Source: Calocera cornea HHB12733 (Eukaryota; Basidiomycota; Dacrymycetes; Dacrymycetales; Dacrymycetaceae). From it: DNA of 12,047 nt. Where the stretch lies: contig KV424215.1 of the NCBI GenBank assembly GCA_001632435.1, positions 1-12,047 of the forward strand. The letters run 5' to 3'. The notes beneath the pieces were generated by a model. That model was given only the letters and a program-made list of their open reading frames with translations. It did not search any database and was not told where the DNA came from. How positions within the stretch are numbered: position 1 is the stretch's first letter; each line of letters begins with the position of its first letter. Position numbers and translations under genes: made by a program. Of the stretch, positions 1 through 8,284 are shown piece after piece.

Positions 1-800
1 GGTACGGGAGAGCGCGAGGCGGCTGCGGGTTGTGTCCAGGCAGCTGCTCACGAGACGAGGACCCAGACGGTTGCACGTACCGGTCCTGCTAGACTCGCGA
101 GGTCGTAATCGTGTGTTACGCATTCTGCTCGTCCGGCGCACGAGGAGTTGTACCGCTGTTGAGGAGAGGGGGACGCAACCTGCCGCTGCCGCTGCCGGGA
201 CTCTTGGACATACTCCGAAGCATAACCCACTGGAGGATACTCGGATTCCTCGGCAAGGTCCGAGCCTCGGAAGCAGTGGTGATACGACATGGAGGACTGG
301 AAAGCTGCACTGTATTAGTGAAAGTGCGAGAGGTGCGTAAACATTGGGGCGCACCAGTGTCTACCACAACAACTGCGGATGCCTCGTGATTCCCCACGTT
401 GGCGTGTGTAAGGTGACAAGGAGGGTGCTGAAGGGGAAAGAGTATGTGGGGAGAGCGCTGTGCGAGAGCAAAGAGGGCGACAAGTTGGGATTCATTAAGG
501 GAAGGGGAAGAATGTGTCGTACGTCTGACAACGGGCTGTGGATCAGGGACGCGATGCATGCCGTCTACCCGGCTGCCCTCTCTATGCACTAATTGGAGTA
601 GAGACTGCGGCGAGGCACACGTCTGCTCTGAACAGTGGAGGCAGCCCGCTGGCCACCACAAGACTCGGGCCCCCTGCTGCAACATCTTCCCGTTTCGTAC
701 CATTCTCGACGTCGTGTCTCCTGGTAGCGACCACGTGATGCGGGCCCACGTCACCTCCGCCTCGCTCCCTGCGCGAGACAAGGCAGCCTCGATCACTATT
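1..800. other. No supportable gene
   Basis: Long open frames exist on both strands (for example 116-796 on the minus strand and 444-1181 on the plus strand). Their translations are Arg/Ser/Cys/Pro-rich with no domain-like pattern, they overlap each other, and they lack convincing splice or start context. I see no RNA gene or terminal repeat. The only structured hint is a weak similarity of about 322-357 (read on the minus strand) to the minus-strand exon at 3471-3520, described in the findings. This stretch may be intergenic or decayed mobile DNA. Confidence 0.4.
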
Positions 801-839
801 CGGTTATCCAGTGCAAGATGGCTTGGTCATTCGATCCGG

Positions 840-1290
840 TCAGACGGCCTGTTCTCTCGTTGCTTTCGTCGTTCTTTCGCCTTTCTCTCTCTCGTCTGCA
901 CTTTCTTCGCTCTTACATCCTTCTCTCGAGTCTTTACCTTGGATAGCTCCGCGCTTTCTCTGTCACCGACAACGCGGGAAACGGCTTGCCTCGCGTCTGT
1001 CTCGGTGCTACCGCTGCGCTGCTGCCTTCCGTCGCGTCGACCGCGCATATACTTAACCAGCTCCTGGTCGGCTAAACGCTGTCTTTTACCCGTGCAGGCC
1101 GTTTTCGACTGCACACCTGCTGCCTTGGCCGAGCCACTTTCTCCGCCGCTCCCGCGTGCATATATCCGCTCACTGGTTTAATGCTTCGGCCTCTTTTCTG
1201 AGGCTTGCTTTCGCGACGTCCTCGTCACACCGCTGTTCCCGTTACGTTGAATCTTCAGCGCTGGACGTGCTTTTTGCCTTCTTTGCATCG
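840..1290 (+). promoter_or_regulatory. CT-rich promoter / 5' leader of the 1442-3018 gene
   Basis: From about 840 the plus strand becomes strongly pyrimidine-rich, with runs of TTTC, CTCTCTCTC and CTTCTCTC, as is common just upstream of transcription starts in fungal genes. TATA-like strings sit near 1046-1052 (CATATAC) and 1160-1166 (CATATAT). A well-formed intron with donor GTAAGA at 1291, branch CTGAC and acceptor CCCAG at 1339 follows, suggesting a spliced leader before the first usable ATG. The exact transcription start cannot be read from sequence. The charged minus-strand frame opposite is a shadow of the CT bias. Confidence 0.45.
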
Positions 1291-1339
1291 GTAAGACTCT
1301 CTACCCTCGCCTTCTGGCTCTAGCTGACCCGTGTCCCAG
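1291..1339 (+). other. Probable 5' leader intron (49 nt)
   Basis: The donor is GTAAGA, the branch-like element CTGACCC lies near the end, and the acceptor is CCCAG. No in-frame ATG precedes it in the main frame, so it most likely lies in the untranslated leader of the downstream gene. Confidence 0.5.
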
Positions 1340-1441
1340 CCACTGCTGCTCTCGAGACGATCATCGGGGCTGATTGTTCAGCCGCTTCCTAGCACAATTT
1401 CCCTGGTGATCCATCAAGCTCCCCATCACATTGGCCGATGC

Positions 1442-3018
1442 ATGACGTCCCACCTCAGCCTGGTACGAAGAGGTTTACCCAATGCACCTACGTCGGGAAA
1501 ACGCTGCACGGTGAGCGCTCTCCAAGACAGGGTTGTGACTAAGGAAAAGCTGACCTTCGGCGCCAGGCAAAATACAGAGTAGCCCTAACATGGAATCATC
1601 CGGCCAGGGCCGACCACTTTGTTATGTGCCTTCATCTGCTTGCTAAACGAAACCCTCTCCGGGGCACATCGATGACTACCTGCAGTTCACGGCCAGCCCA
1701 TGAATTGGGGCGAGGCACGGCTGTAGCCCAAGGCTCTTTCGATGTGGACCCACCTATTGTTCCGCATACTCGAAACGAAGGGAACAACGAACTGTACGAC
1801 GTCCATGTGAGCGGTAATTTCATCACGCACATACGCTTCTTGTTAATCCGAGGTCGTCTGCTGTTAACGCCCTCTCAGCAATATTCCCCAGCAAGCAAGA
1901 TACTCCATCCACTTACCTACGACGATGTCCTTCTAGAGTCGGGTGGTGATCTGCAGTCGACCGACTTCGACGACGCGCGGTCACAGTTCAGCGACTGTAC
2001 AAGCGGCGAGCGGAGAGCAGACCATGGTTGGTTGACGGGCCTCGACCCCGAAGGATCCTGTGATATACCCACTCGGCGGCCCCAACTGGACAATATCGAC
2101 TATCTGGAAGACCATAGTTTGGGTTCGCACCTCGTGCCTGCCCCATTTCTCCTCTGCTGACCCAAAATTTAGAACACCTTCGCCACCCTCACATCATAGA
2201 TCAAGTCCTTCCGCAGCATCTCCCGCTGTCGGGGCAGATTGGGCCGTCTACTGGGCTCCAAACCTCCATTTCAAAAGATCAACCCAGTGGTACAGCCGCG
2301 CGAGCAGATGTGTCCGAATGTGATCAAGCAGTGTTCATGTCAGGTTGCCTGTTCTGATACAACCTGCCAGATACGGTTGAGAGTAGCACACGGAAAGTGG
2401 CAATACGACACATTCTCTGCCTGAAACAGCGATGTACATGGGTCGCAGAGGCGTTAACGAAGTTAAAGCAGGTGGAGCCTGATCTGTTTGACTCCGACTC
2501 GGGTATTATTTCTCACTCGTTCGCTGCCAGGCGGTCTGACAGACTTTTATTCCTCAGAGATAGGACATGAGTGCCAACGCCTCAACTCGGATGTCTTCCG
2601 AGAGGCATTCCTCCGACCTCTCACGGAGCCCACGCAATCTCATTTCGAGCCCCTCTGGTATGGACTAAGGGAGTGTTTGACGCAACTGTACGCTTGCACT
2701 CCCCAACGTCGACCGGCCCTCGATCATCTGCCAACGTGGCAACACCTGGGGAGTCATGTCAATCTGCTCAGCCGAGATTTAGGAGAAGCAGCCAAGCAAT
2801 TTGGCCTCGGTCGTAAGCGGGGTCGGCCAAAGCAACCCTTGACAGTGGACGAGGACAGCATTGACCCCTGGGATGCATGGGAGAAACATATGGAATTGGA
2901 CCAGAAATGGAACCAGCGAGTTACTCAAATATGGAGGGAGTCGGTAAAGCACAGGACAACGCGAGATAAGGCGGCGTACCTCGACGGGGTGCGCCTGTCA
3001 TTTGCTGAGGCAGAATGA
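1442..3018 (+). CDS. Hypothetical AT-hook protein, six coding exons
   Basis: I do not recognise this family. The coding exons are 1442-1510, 1567-1806, 1879-2116, 2173-2319, 2371-2502 and 2558-3018. The introns are 56, 72, 56, 51 and 55 nt. Every junction keeps phase, giving 1287 nt and about 428 aa; this consistency is the main support. Four introns have good CTRAY branch points. The donor at 2117 (GTTTGG) is the weakest. The first half is hydrophilic and probably disordered. The second half is helical, Trp/Leu-rich, and carries GRKRGRPK at about residues 360-367, an AT-hook core that contacts AT-rich minor grooves, followed by an acidic W-rich tail. I infer a nuclear DNA-binding role. The start is uncertain: ATG at 1442 is the first in frame, while ATG 1438 opens an overlapping frame. 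Its end overlaps a convergent minus-strand frame. Confidence 0.7.
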
Positions 3019-3520
3019 AGCCTCGCTCTGTAGTATGTCGCCTACAATGTACATACATGCCAAGGCGCCCGGGGTGTCCACTCATTAGTGTTGATTTGCC
3101 CAGGTCCTTCGATGCTTTGAGAAACCGGCATGTCCGCTTCAGCTGGACATAGCTGTCAAGACTCCGCTTCGGAGGGCAAAAAGGCCCTTGCCTGCAGGCT
3201 CTGCAGCCTCTGCTTATGGTCAGGTCGAGAAGCTGCTGCTCGGGCGGGGTTGGCTCCACGAACTGCCGATTGTAACAATATCTCCGCTCGTATTCGGTTG
3301 AAAGATCCCCCCCTGTTCGAAGCGGAGGTGCTTGTCATCCATGGTCGGGCGGGACTTGATCACATGCAGCTTGGCCAGCAGGAGCATGAGGAGGTCGCCG
3401 TAGTCCGGCTGAACCGGACATCAGCATGAATAGTAATCATTTCTATGGAGAGCCCGTAATCGAGCCGTACGAAGAGCTTGACGGCTACGAGCTGAGGAGA
3501 GCGTAAAACATTGTGGCGTA
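2921..3520 (-). CDS. Partial coding region with Cys cluster, broken at a C7 run
   Basis: On the minus strand, exon 3520-3471 joins at phase 0, across a 62-nt intron (3409-3470; donor GTACGG, branch CTGAT, acceptor TTCAG), to an exon from 3408. The first part reads as Leu-rich helical protein (DYGDLLMLLLAKLHVIK). At the plus-strand C7 run 3307-3313 the frame slips. The downstream frame continues with RYCYNRQFVEP and CRACRQGPFCPP, then another Cys about 16 residues later, a possible zinc-binding set. Eight or five C residues would restore one frame. The 5' exons are not resolved. A weak 93-codon open frame lies upstream at about 3570-3850. The frame runs to a stop at 2921, overlapping the plus-strand gene, but an earlier end is possible. 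Family unknown. It could be a live gene with a sequencing error or a decaying one. Confidence 0.45.
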
Positions 3521-3810
3521 CTAGCGTTCACTGCAGTCTGCAACAACTCTTGAAGCTTTTGGTAGACCCTGGTTAAAAGGCGCGATGGAAATGGTCAAGG
3601 CGGAAGAGAGGGAGGTCGAGAGATGGGCGATAGAGGGAGACATGATAAGATACGATGGAGAGGTGGACGATAACTGGCCGACTGACGAGGGCTGGCGTAG
3701 GCGCGTGAATGACGCCAATACAAAAGGTGCGAGTGGCGAGAGCTCGCCCTATTGTTGCACCATAAGTTGGTTCACGATACGAATGGAAGACTGCAATGAA
3801 TGACGGCGCG

Positions 3811-4381
3811 TTACAGCTGGATGCTTCTAAGTGCTGGACTCATTCTAGTGTATATGATGCCCGGTTCTTGGAGTCCCGGGCTGACTAACTTGAGTGTACC
3901 CCGCTGTTAGCCCCCCTGATTTCGCCACTTCGTGTTGCATAACATGAGCGAAAGACCACACACCTCATGGTACCAAATCTGCTCACCGGTGCCAGTTTAG
4001 CGACTAATCCATCGACAACACCGCAAACCCTCCCAGTAACGTCGGATCGGATCTCTTGTAAGACTTGCTCGCTTTGTTCTACTTTCCTCTCCATTTCACT
4101 TCTGGCCTCTTCCATTGCCATCGCTCGTATCACCTTCAGTAGTCCATATTCGCGCACCCCTTCATTCGGACGTTGATGCGAATCCTGGGAACCGATAGTG
4201 GGAGAAAACGTACCCTTCTGAACATCGCCCAGAAACCTTTCTTCTTCATTACCAGCATTCGAAGGACCCGCATCTACTAGCCCATCACGTTCACCGCTGC
4301 ATCCTGCATTTGACTTGATGTTATTTGCATCAGACACTCACCTGCTTGCTGTATTGACCCACGTCCCGCGCTGCCGCTCAT
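3811..4381 (-). CDS. Hypothetical small coiled-coil protein, three exons
   Basis: The model is exon 4381-4342 (ATG start, MSGSAGRGSIQQ), a 38-nt intron with a GTGAGT donor, exon 4303-3987, an 83-nt intron with a GTGAGC donor and CTAACAG acceptor, and exon 3903-3811 ending in TAA. It totals about 149 aa and keeps phase throughout. The middle exon starts Ser/Asn/Gly/Glu-rich and probably disordered, then forms a charged helix with heptad spacing (MAMEEARSEMERKVEQSEQ and onward) followed by a short hydrophobic segment. No enzyme motif is visible. The 38-nt intron is very short. The last exon is the least certain: reading through the second donor gives a stop at 3885 instead, and the coding region could join the minus-strand region at 2921-3520 as one longer gene. 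Function unknown. Confidence 0.4.
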
Positions 4382-4727
4382 GATCCCTTCCACCGTCGAT
4401 AGGCGAGTCTAGGAGGTCACAGGCTCCACTTCGTGCCGGCGCAACGCCAGCCTAGGAATGTATAGCTCAGATACATGCAATGCCACACACAAACTTGGGT
4501 TCTCTGTTACCTTTTAAACACGTCTAGTCAGGTGCGAGAATGACAGGTCTGGGACGAGCAGAAGGACAAAGCCAGTAGCGTGTATGCACGAAGAGAATGC
4601 GGGAAGGCCGGCACGTGAATGGAGCGGGAGAACAAAGCAGACTCTGCAGGGAGCAGTGCGAAGGGGAGCAGCACTAGTCCAGTCGGTGGGAACTGGTCCT
4701 ATGGAAGCCTTTGCGCTATGAACCCCG
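4382..4727. other. Intergenic, nothing recognised
   Basis: I see no convincing coding exon, RNA or repeat here. The minus-strand frame at 4514-4774 is Ser/Pro/Thr-rich without splice support. Confidence 0.4.
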
Positions 4728-5006
4728 GTGCAGGCGAAGGATCTCGGTATGGTTAAGATAGTCCAGGTCGACATTGCTTCTCGCTCGGGTCTCGAGGCGG
4801 CACTTCAGTGGACCCGAGTATGGTCAGCCAGCCAAGACTTGCAAGGATTCTTCTCGCTTCCGCAACCTCGGAGCCTAATACAGGGTACTTGTACACGCCG
4901 GTTGGACTCGGCCGGCTCGAAGTCTGGATGGCGCGATGAATTGAGGGTCCCAGCCAGAGCAAGGAAGGATCAAGGGAGGCGCACCGGATGTTTAAGCACT
5001 TGTTAA
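4728..5006 (+). pseudogene. Possible relic of an NmrA-like NAD(P)-binding protein
   Basis: The first part of this frame reads AKDLGMVKIVQVDIASRSG followed by LEAALQ. That resembles the second beta strand and following helix of NmrA/SDR-type Rossmann proteins, where V-x-V-V-Q-x-D and a (S/G)LxxAL helix are typical. The glycine-rich loop that should precede it is not visible, because an in-frame stop lies directly upstream and there is no ATG. Downstream, a possible 66-nt in-phase intron (donor GTATGG after 4819, acceptor ATACAG) leads into Arg-rich sequence with no recognisable catalytic region. I read it as a small fragment of a dead gene. A chance match is possible because the recognised segment is only about 25 residues. 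Confidence 0.22.
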
Positions 5007-5135
5007 ATGGGTTACTGAGTGCTCAGCTCGCACCATTGCTGCACTGACGGCTCGATACGACGAAGAGTCAAGGCGGGCACATATCACGCCATGTGAGGCA
5101 GGAATACACGCGAACTCGCAAGGCCTATCACTGCA

Positions 5136-5817
5136 TCACATCACATCACGAAGGTAGATTTGAATCATATCCCAGCGGGGCAGAACGTCATCTGTCAGAG
5201 ACTTCTTACGGACATACTGATCAAGCTGTTCCATCTGGATGTCCAGTTTTCGATTTTTCATATGCCTAGTCACAATTGGTCGGTCGACGTCACGCTGACT
5301 AATAGTTTAGACCCTGGCGACACTTGAGAAACTCGTTTGACCCTTGTGCGACCAAGGCACAATCATTCAGTAGTCTGCGATTCTATACTGAGGAGAAAAT
5401 CAGTCGCCAGCACATCGTGAACGCCTAGCTCTGACATCAGCAGTCGAAGAGCAGCACCTGAAGTGCAATGAAAGCTCGCGAGAGCACTGCACCGAATCTC
5501 CAAGAACAATACGACGGTGTCCTCCAATTCCTTGGAGTGACTGGCGAACAGTGACTGTGCCTGTTTCATCTCCAGCGCATCCAGTGATCCGCGCACTACT
5601 GGATATGTCATATTTCGCACCAGAGCGATATGCACCTGTCAGATCACACTGTGTATGACGTAGGGTAATCTACTCAAGTAGAGGGGATGCCGAAATCGGT
5701 GCTTACACGTTAATGTGCTGCAGTGGGCGTCAAGGACGGTCTGCGCGGGCCGTACTTCAGATCTTCCTGGGTTCAGGAGCGCATCACACGCCCAGGACGT
5801 GACAATGCTAGCCTCGT
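5136..5817 (-). CDS. Hypothetical multi-exon gene, 5' part missing
   Basis: Three coding segments are visible. Exon 5817-5707 follows a strong acceptor (TTTGTTTTCAG) and ends at a GTAAGC donor. A 108-nt intron to the ATATCCAG acceptor keeps phase into the segment starting at 5598, whose frame includes VRGSLDALEMKQAQSLF and a helical, Leu-rich continuation to a stop at 5363. The last segment, 5294-5136, follows branch CTAAAC and acceptor GTCAG and encodes 52 residues including MKNRKLDIQMEQLDQYVRKK, ending in TGA. I could not find a donor joining the second and third segments in phase, so either an intron is misplaced, a base is wrong, or the gene is damaged. Upstream exons should lie beyond 5818, but that region is occupied by repeats. 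The protein looks helical and cytosolic or nuclear; no family recognised. Confidence 0.42.
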
Positions 5818-5883
5818 CTGAAAACAAACGGAATGGGTGGATCGGCTGAAGGGGAACTAGCATCGCACAGCCAGGCAAGTTCG

Positions 5884-5950
5884 CCGTCAATCGTCGAGCA
5901 GCCCGTAGGGCATGCGCACTGCGCCAGTTGGCAGCAGCGTTGGACAATCG
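5884..5950 (-). repeat. Degenerate repeat copy A, inverted
   Basis: Read on the minus strand, this 67-bp segment matches 6592-6659 with about eight mismatches and one gap. It shares the core GCGCATGCC followed by CGGGCTGCTCGACG. It is opposed in orientation to copies B and C, so A and C could be the arms of a roughly 780-bp inverted-repeat element. Confidence 0.6.
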
Positions 5951-6455
5951 GTAGGGTGTATTGGGGGCAGGGAAGTGAGATCGACATAGTGCAGAGCAAG
6001 GAGCGGAGCGAATTGAGAGCCACATGTGGAGAAACGTGCCGCACGTAGGGTGCGTGCGCGGTTCGCTGGCGTCTCAGCGGATCGCCAACGGCGCCGAAAG
6101 TCTGAACGCGTCAGATTGAGATGAGGATCCCGGCTTGAAGTAGATAGTAATGCAAACGAGTAGAAACGGGAAGATTGAGGAGGGGAAGGCAGTGGAATTT
6201 GGTCGATGAGACTGGGAAGACGGAGTTGATCAGGGAATGGTGGTCGGACGAAGGACGTCGCGACCGTAGAAGAGCAAAAGAAAAACGGAATCAATTCTCT
6301 GGGTTGCCATTTGCTACCGCCCCCAAAAGTTCCGAACTTCCGGTGTGGGATCAGTCGCTTCTTCCTACCGCCCATTTCGTTGTCCTTATCCCTCAGCCAA
6401 GCCATGTCCTGCTGTTGGACGCTGCCACGGACGTGCTTCTGCGGATCCCTCCTGT

Positions 6456-6522
6456 CTATTGTCAAACCTGGGATGCCAACTTGACGCAGCGCATGCCGTA
6501 CGGGCTGCTCGACCTAACGACG
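6456..6522 (+). repeat. Degenerate repeat copy B, direct
   Basis: This copy shares ATTGTCAAAC, GCCAAC, GCGCATGCCGTACGGG and CTGCTCGAC with copies A and C. It is the most diverged, with a short deletion before GCATGCC. It starts 136 bp before copy C, and the flanking CCATGT and GATCC...TCCT motifs also recur, suggesting a decayed tandem unit of about 136 bp. Confidence 0.5.
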
Positions 6523-6591
6523 ATCCTTACTCGCCATGTTCCCAGCACTGCTTCGTGCTGGTCTTGTCTCGGAGCTACCGATCCTCCTCGT

Positions 6592-6662
6592 CCATTGTCA
6601 AACGCTGCTGCCAATCGGGCGCAGCGCGCATGCCTTGCGGGCTGCTCGACGCTTGACGACGG
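6592..6662 (+). repeat. Degenerate repeat copy C, direct
   Basis: This is the closest match to the inverted copy A, carrying CAAACGCTGCTGCCAA, GCGCATGCCTTGCGGG and CTGCTCGACG. The frames running through these copies in all directions are repeat shadows, not genes. Confidence 0.6.
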
Positions 6663-6799
6663 TCGCTCCTCCCTGTGCTCTCCGCTCGAGGGCGTCAGGA
6701 CGAGCACGCAAGACACATTTGTACCAATCAGCATGTTTCGCGCACTATCTAGCCAACGTGAAAACCAGGTTTCATGGTCTTAACCTCCAATCTGCGTAG

Positions 6800-7599
6800 C
6801 AACCGATGACGGTGGCACAGCATCGAGATGGCGTGCCTGGTCTCGCGTTGTACCGTGCCTCGCCGAATGTCTCGACACGTACCTTACGCACCTACTTCGG
6901 ATACGATCGCTCTGGATCAATCTTTTGCCGGCCCTGTTCCCTGCACTTGCGTTTTGCTACGAATTCGGCGTGCCTCACCGCTTTTATCTAGTCTGGCCGA
7001 TCACATTGACACGGCTACAGAATCATACAGCATGCAGTATCTACGCGGTGGCGTTCAGTGACCCACGCATATGCACGCACCAAGCATACCGTGCCTATGC
7101 TTCCAATGGAACACACTCAGCGCTGGGCGAGCGATTGGTTCGAATCAAGGGCAGATTCAGCGATGTGCTGCAGGACGGGATGAGAGATGAAATCTACGAC
7201 CCAGTGACACGCTTCAACTGGTTGCCTGCCTGGAACCTCCGCGGCGCTCTTTTGGCTCGAGCCAGAACACGGCGATTTGTCAGTCATAAAGCTACCTACA
7301 GATGGTATGCAGCGCTGAACATCATACAGACAGCTCGGGCAACACTAGGGAACATTGTGATGACGTGTAGGAGAATCATGAGCCAACATATCGCTTACAC
7401 AGCGCTAGAGGTGCCCAGTTATGACACTTGTGGATACGCGCCTGTGTTAGGACGTCAAAAGTGCAGCACTCCGCTTCCACAACAGAAAGACGACGTCTTA
7501 TCACGTATATTGCGGTTTGTGAGTAAGACCGGTTCGCGGGTAATTCAACTCTCCGTCTCTCCCAAACTCCGTAATCCTACAACTCCGCAAGAGCACTAA
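6800..7599 (+). CDS. Hypothetical coding exon, about 265 codons
   Basis: After a plausible acceptor (branch TCTTAAC, then GCGTAG ending at 6799), one frame stays open to TAA at 7597-7599. The N-terminal part reads ASRWRAWSRVVPCLAECLD, then a Leu-rich helix and aromatic-rich sequence. The middle contains GERLVRIKGRFSDVLQ and NWLPAWNLRGALLARARTRR, followed by Ala-rich and Arg-rich helices. No ATG lies near the acceptor, so at least one upstream exon is needed; it would fall in or beyond the repeat zone. The RW-x-x-W-x-x-x-VP pattern faintly recalls the N-terminal region of basidiomycete KDZ transposases, but I see no catalytic triad or Cys cluster, so this is only a hint. The C-terminal 60 codons look less protein-like and may be untranslated. 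Confidence 0.38.
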
Positions 7600-7741
7600 A
7601 TATACGCGATTTGGACTGACATTTCGTGAGCTGTGCACCTTCCCATGTTCCACATAGGCTCCAATCTAAGAAGCAGACAGCGGAGATAGTGGGTGACTCA
7701 CCAACCAATTTGACCCGCGAGCCGGTAACCTACGTTACAGG

Positions 7742-8126
7742 TTGTTTGAGAAGCGTTCAGTGCGACTTGCTCAGTGCGCAAGCCTTCTGCCGACGCGCCC
7801 GCTGCCAGGAGCTCGGGGCAGGCTACAATCGGAGGGCTGGCTTTTTGCACAACCTCCTGCCGGAGCATCCGTTGCTAATGGCTTGGGCAGTCTGCAGTTT
7901 GGTCACGCAGCCCGGACCGCGAAAAGAGTGATGAGTGAAGTAGACTCGTCTCATTATGAGGCCAGCGTATTACCGAGGGAGGCAAGGGATAGTTATAATC
8001 AATCCATTCGCGAGTCCACCCCTGTACGTAGTAACCAACTTCGTTCGCACTGGATTCGAATTTGACTGGCGGCCGTACAACACCGAGACCACGCTCTGGG
8101 AAGGCCGCCTTCTTGTGATTGTCTAG
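7742..8126 (+). CDS. Possible short gene with two overlapping frames
   Basis: Two plus-strand frames look coding. The first is open from 7742 to 8065 and includes RVMSEVDSSHYEASVLPREA. The second starts at ATG 7956 and runs 56 codons to TAG at 8124-8126, with MRPAYYRGRQGIVIINPFAS and later RTGFEFDWRPYNTETTLWEG, which has strong protein character. A GTACGT donor at 8022 and a CCGAG acceptor at 8085 would splice the first frame in phase to the end of the second. Which reading is used cannot be decided here. There is no recognised domain, and the 5' end is not established. Confidence 0.33.
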
Positions 8127-8284
8127 CGCCTAGCTCTGGCTGCCCCTTCTATGGAGTGCTGCATCCCTCTGCCTGTGCCTCAAATCGCCCTCCTAGTTGC
8201 CTCCCCTCCACCAGCCCTATTGCCCTGATTGTCACGAGCAACATCAAGTCCTTCGTCCCATTCTGCGCCAGACAAAGAGGGTTC
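8127..8284. other. Short convergent intergenic stretch
   Basis: Pyrimidine-rich spacer between the 3' ends of the plus-strand 7742-8126 candidate and the minus-strand TPR gene. No separate feature seen. Confidence 0.4.

Noticed and set aside
116..796. Minus-strand 226-aa frame
   Set aside because: Long but of random-looking composition with no domain or splice context; overlaps other equal-quality frames.
827..1114. Minus-strand 95-aa frame rich in Lys, Arg and Glu
   Set aside because: It is the complement of a CT-rich leader; purine-rich sequence always translates to Lys/Arg/Glu and few stops. There are no splice or start signals.
444..1181. Plus-strand 245-aa frame
   Set aside because: Ser/Arg/Leu/Cys-rich translation produced by pyrimidine bias. 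It covers the promoter of the better-supported gene and has no conserved pattern.
5128..5150. CATCA tandem repeat as a possible protein-binding array
   Set aside because: Only a few units; it is the end of a coding exon on the minus strand.
5887..6465. Minus-strand 192-aa frame
   Set aside because: It starts at a non-ATG codon, runs through repeat copy A, and changes character several times; no splice support.
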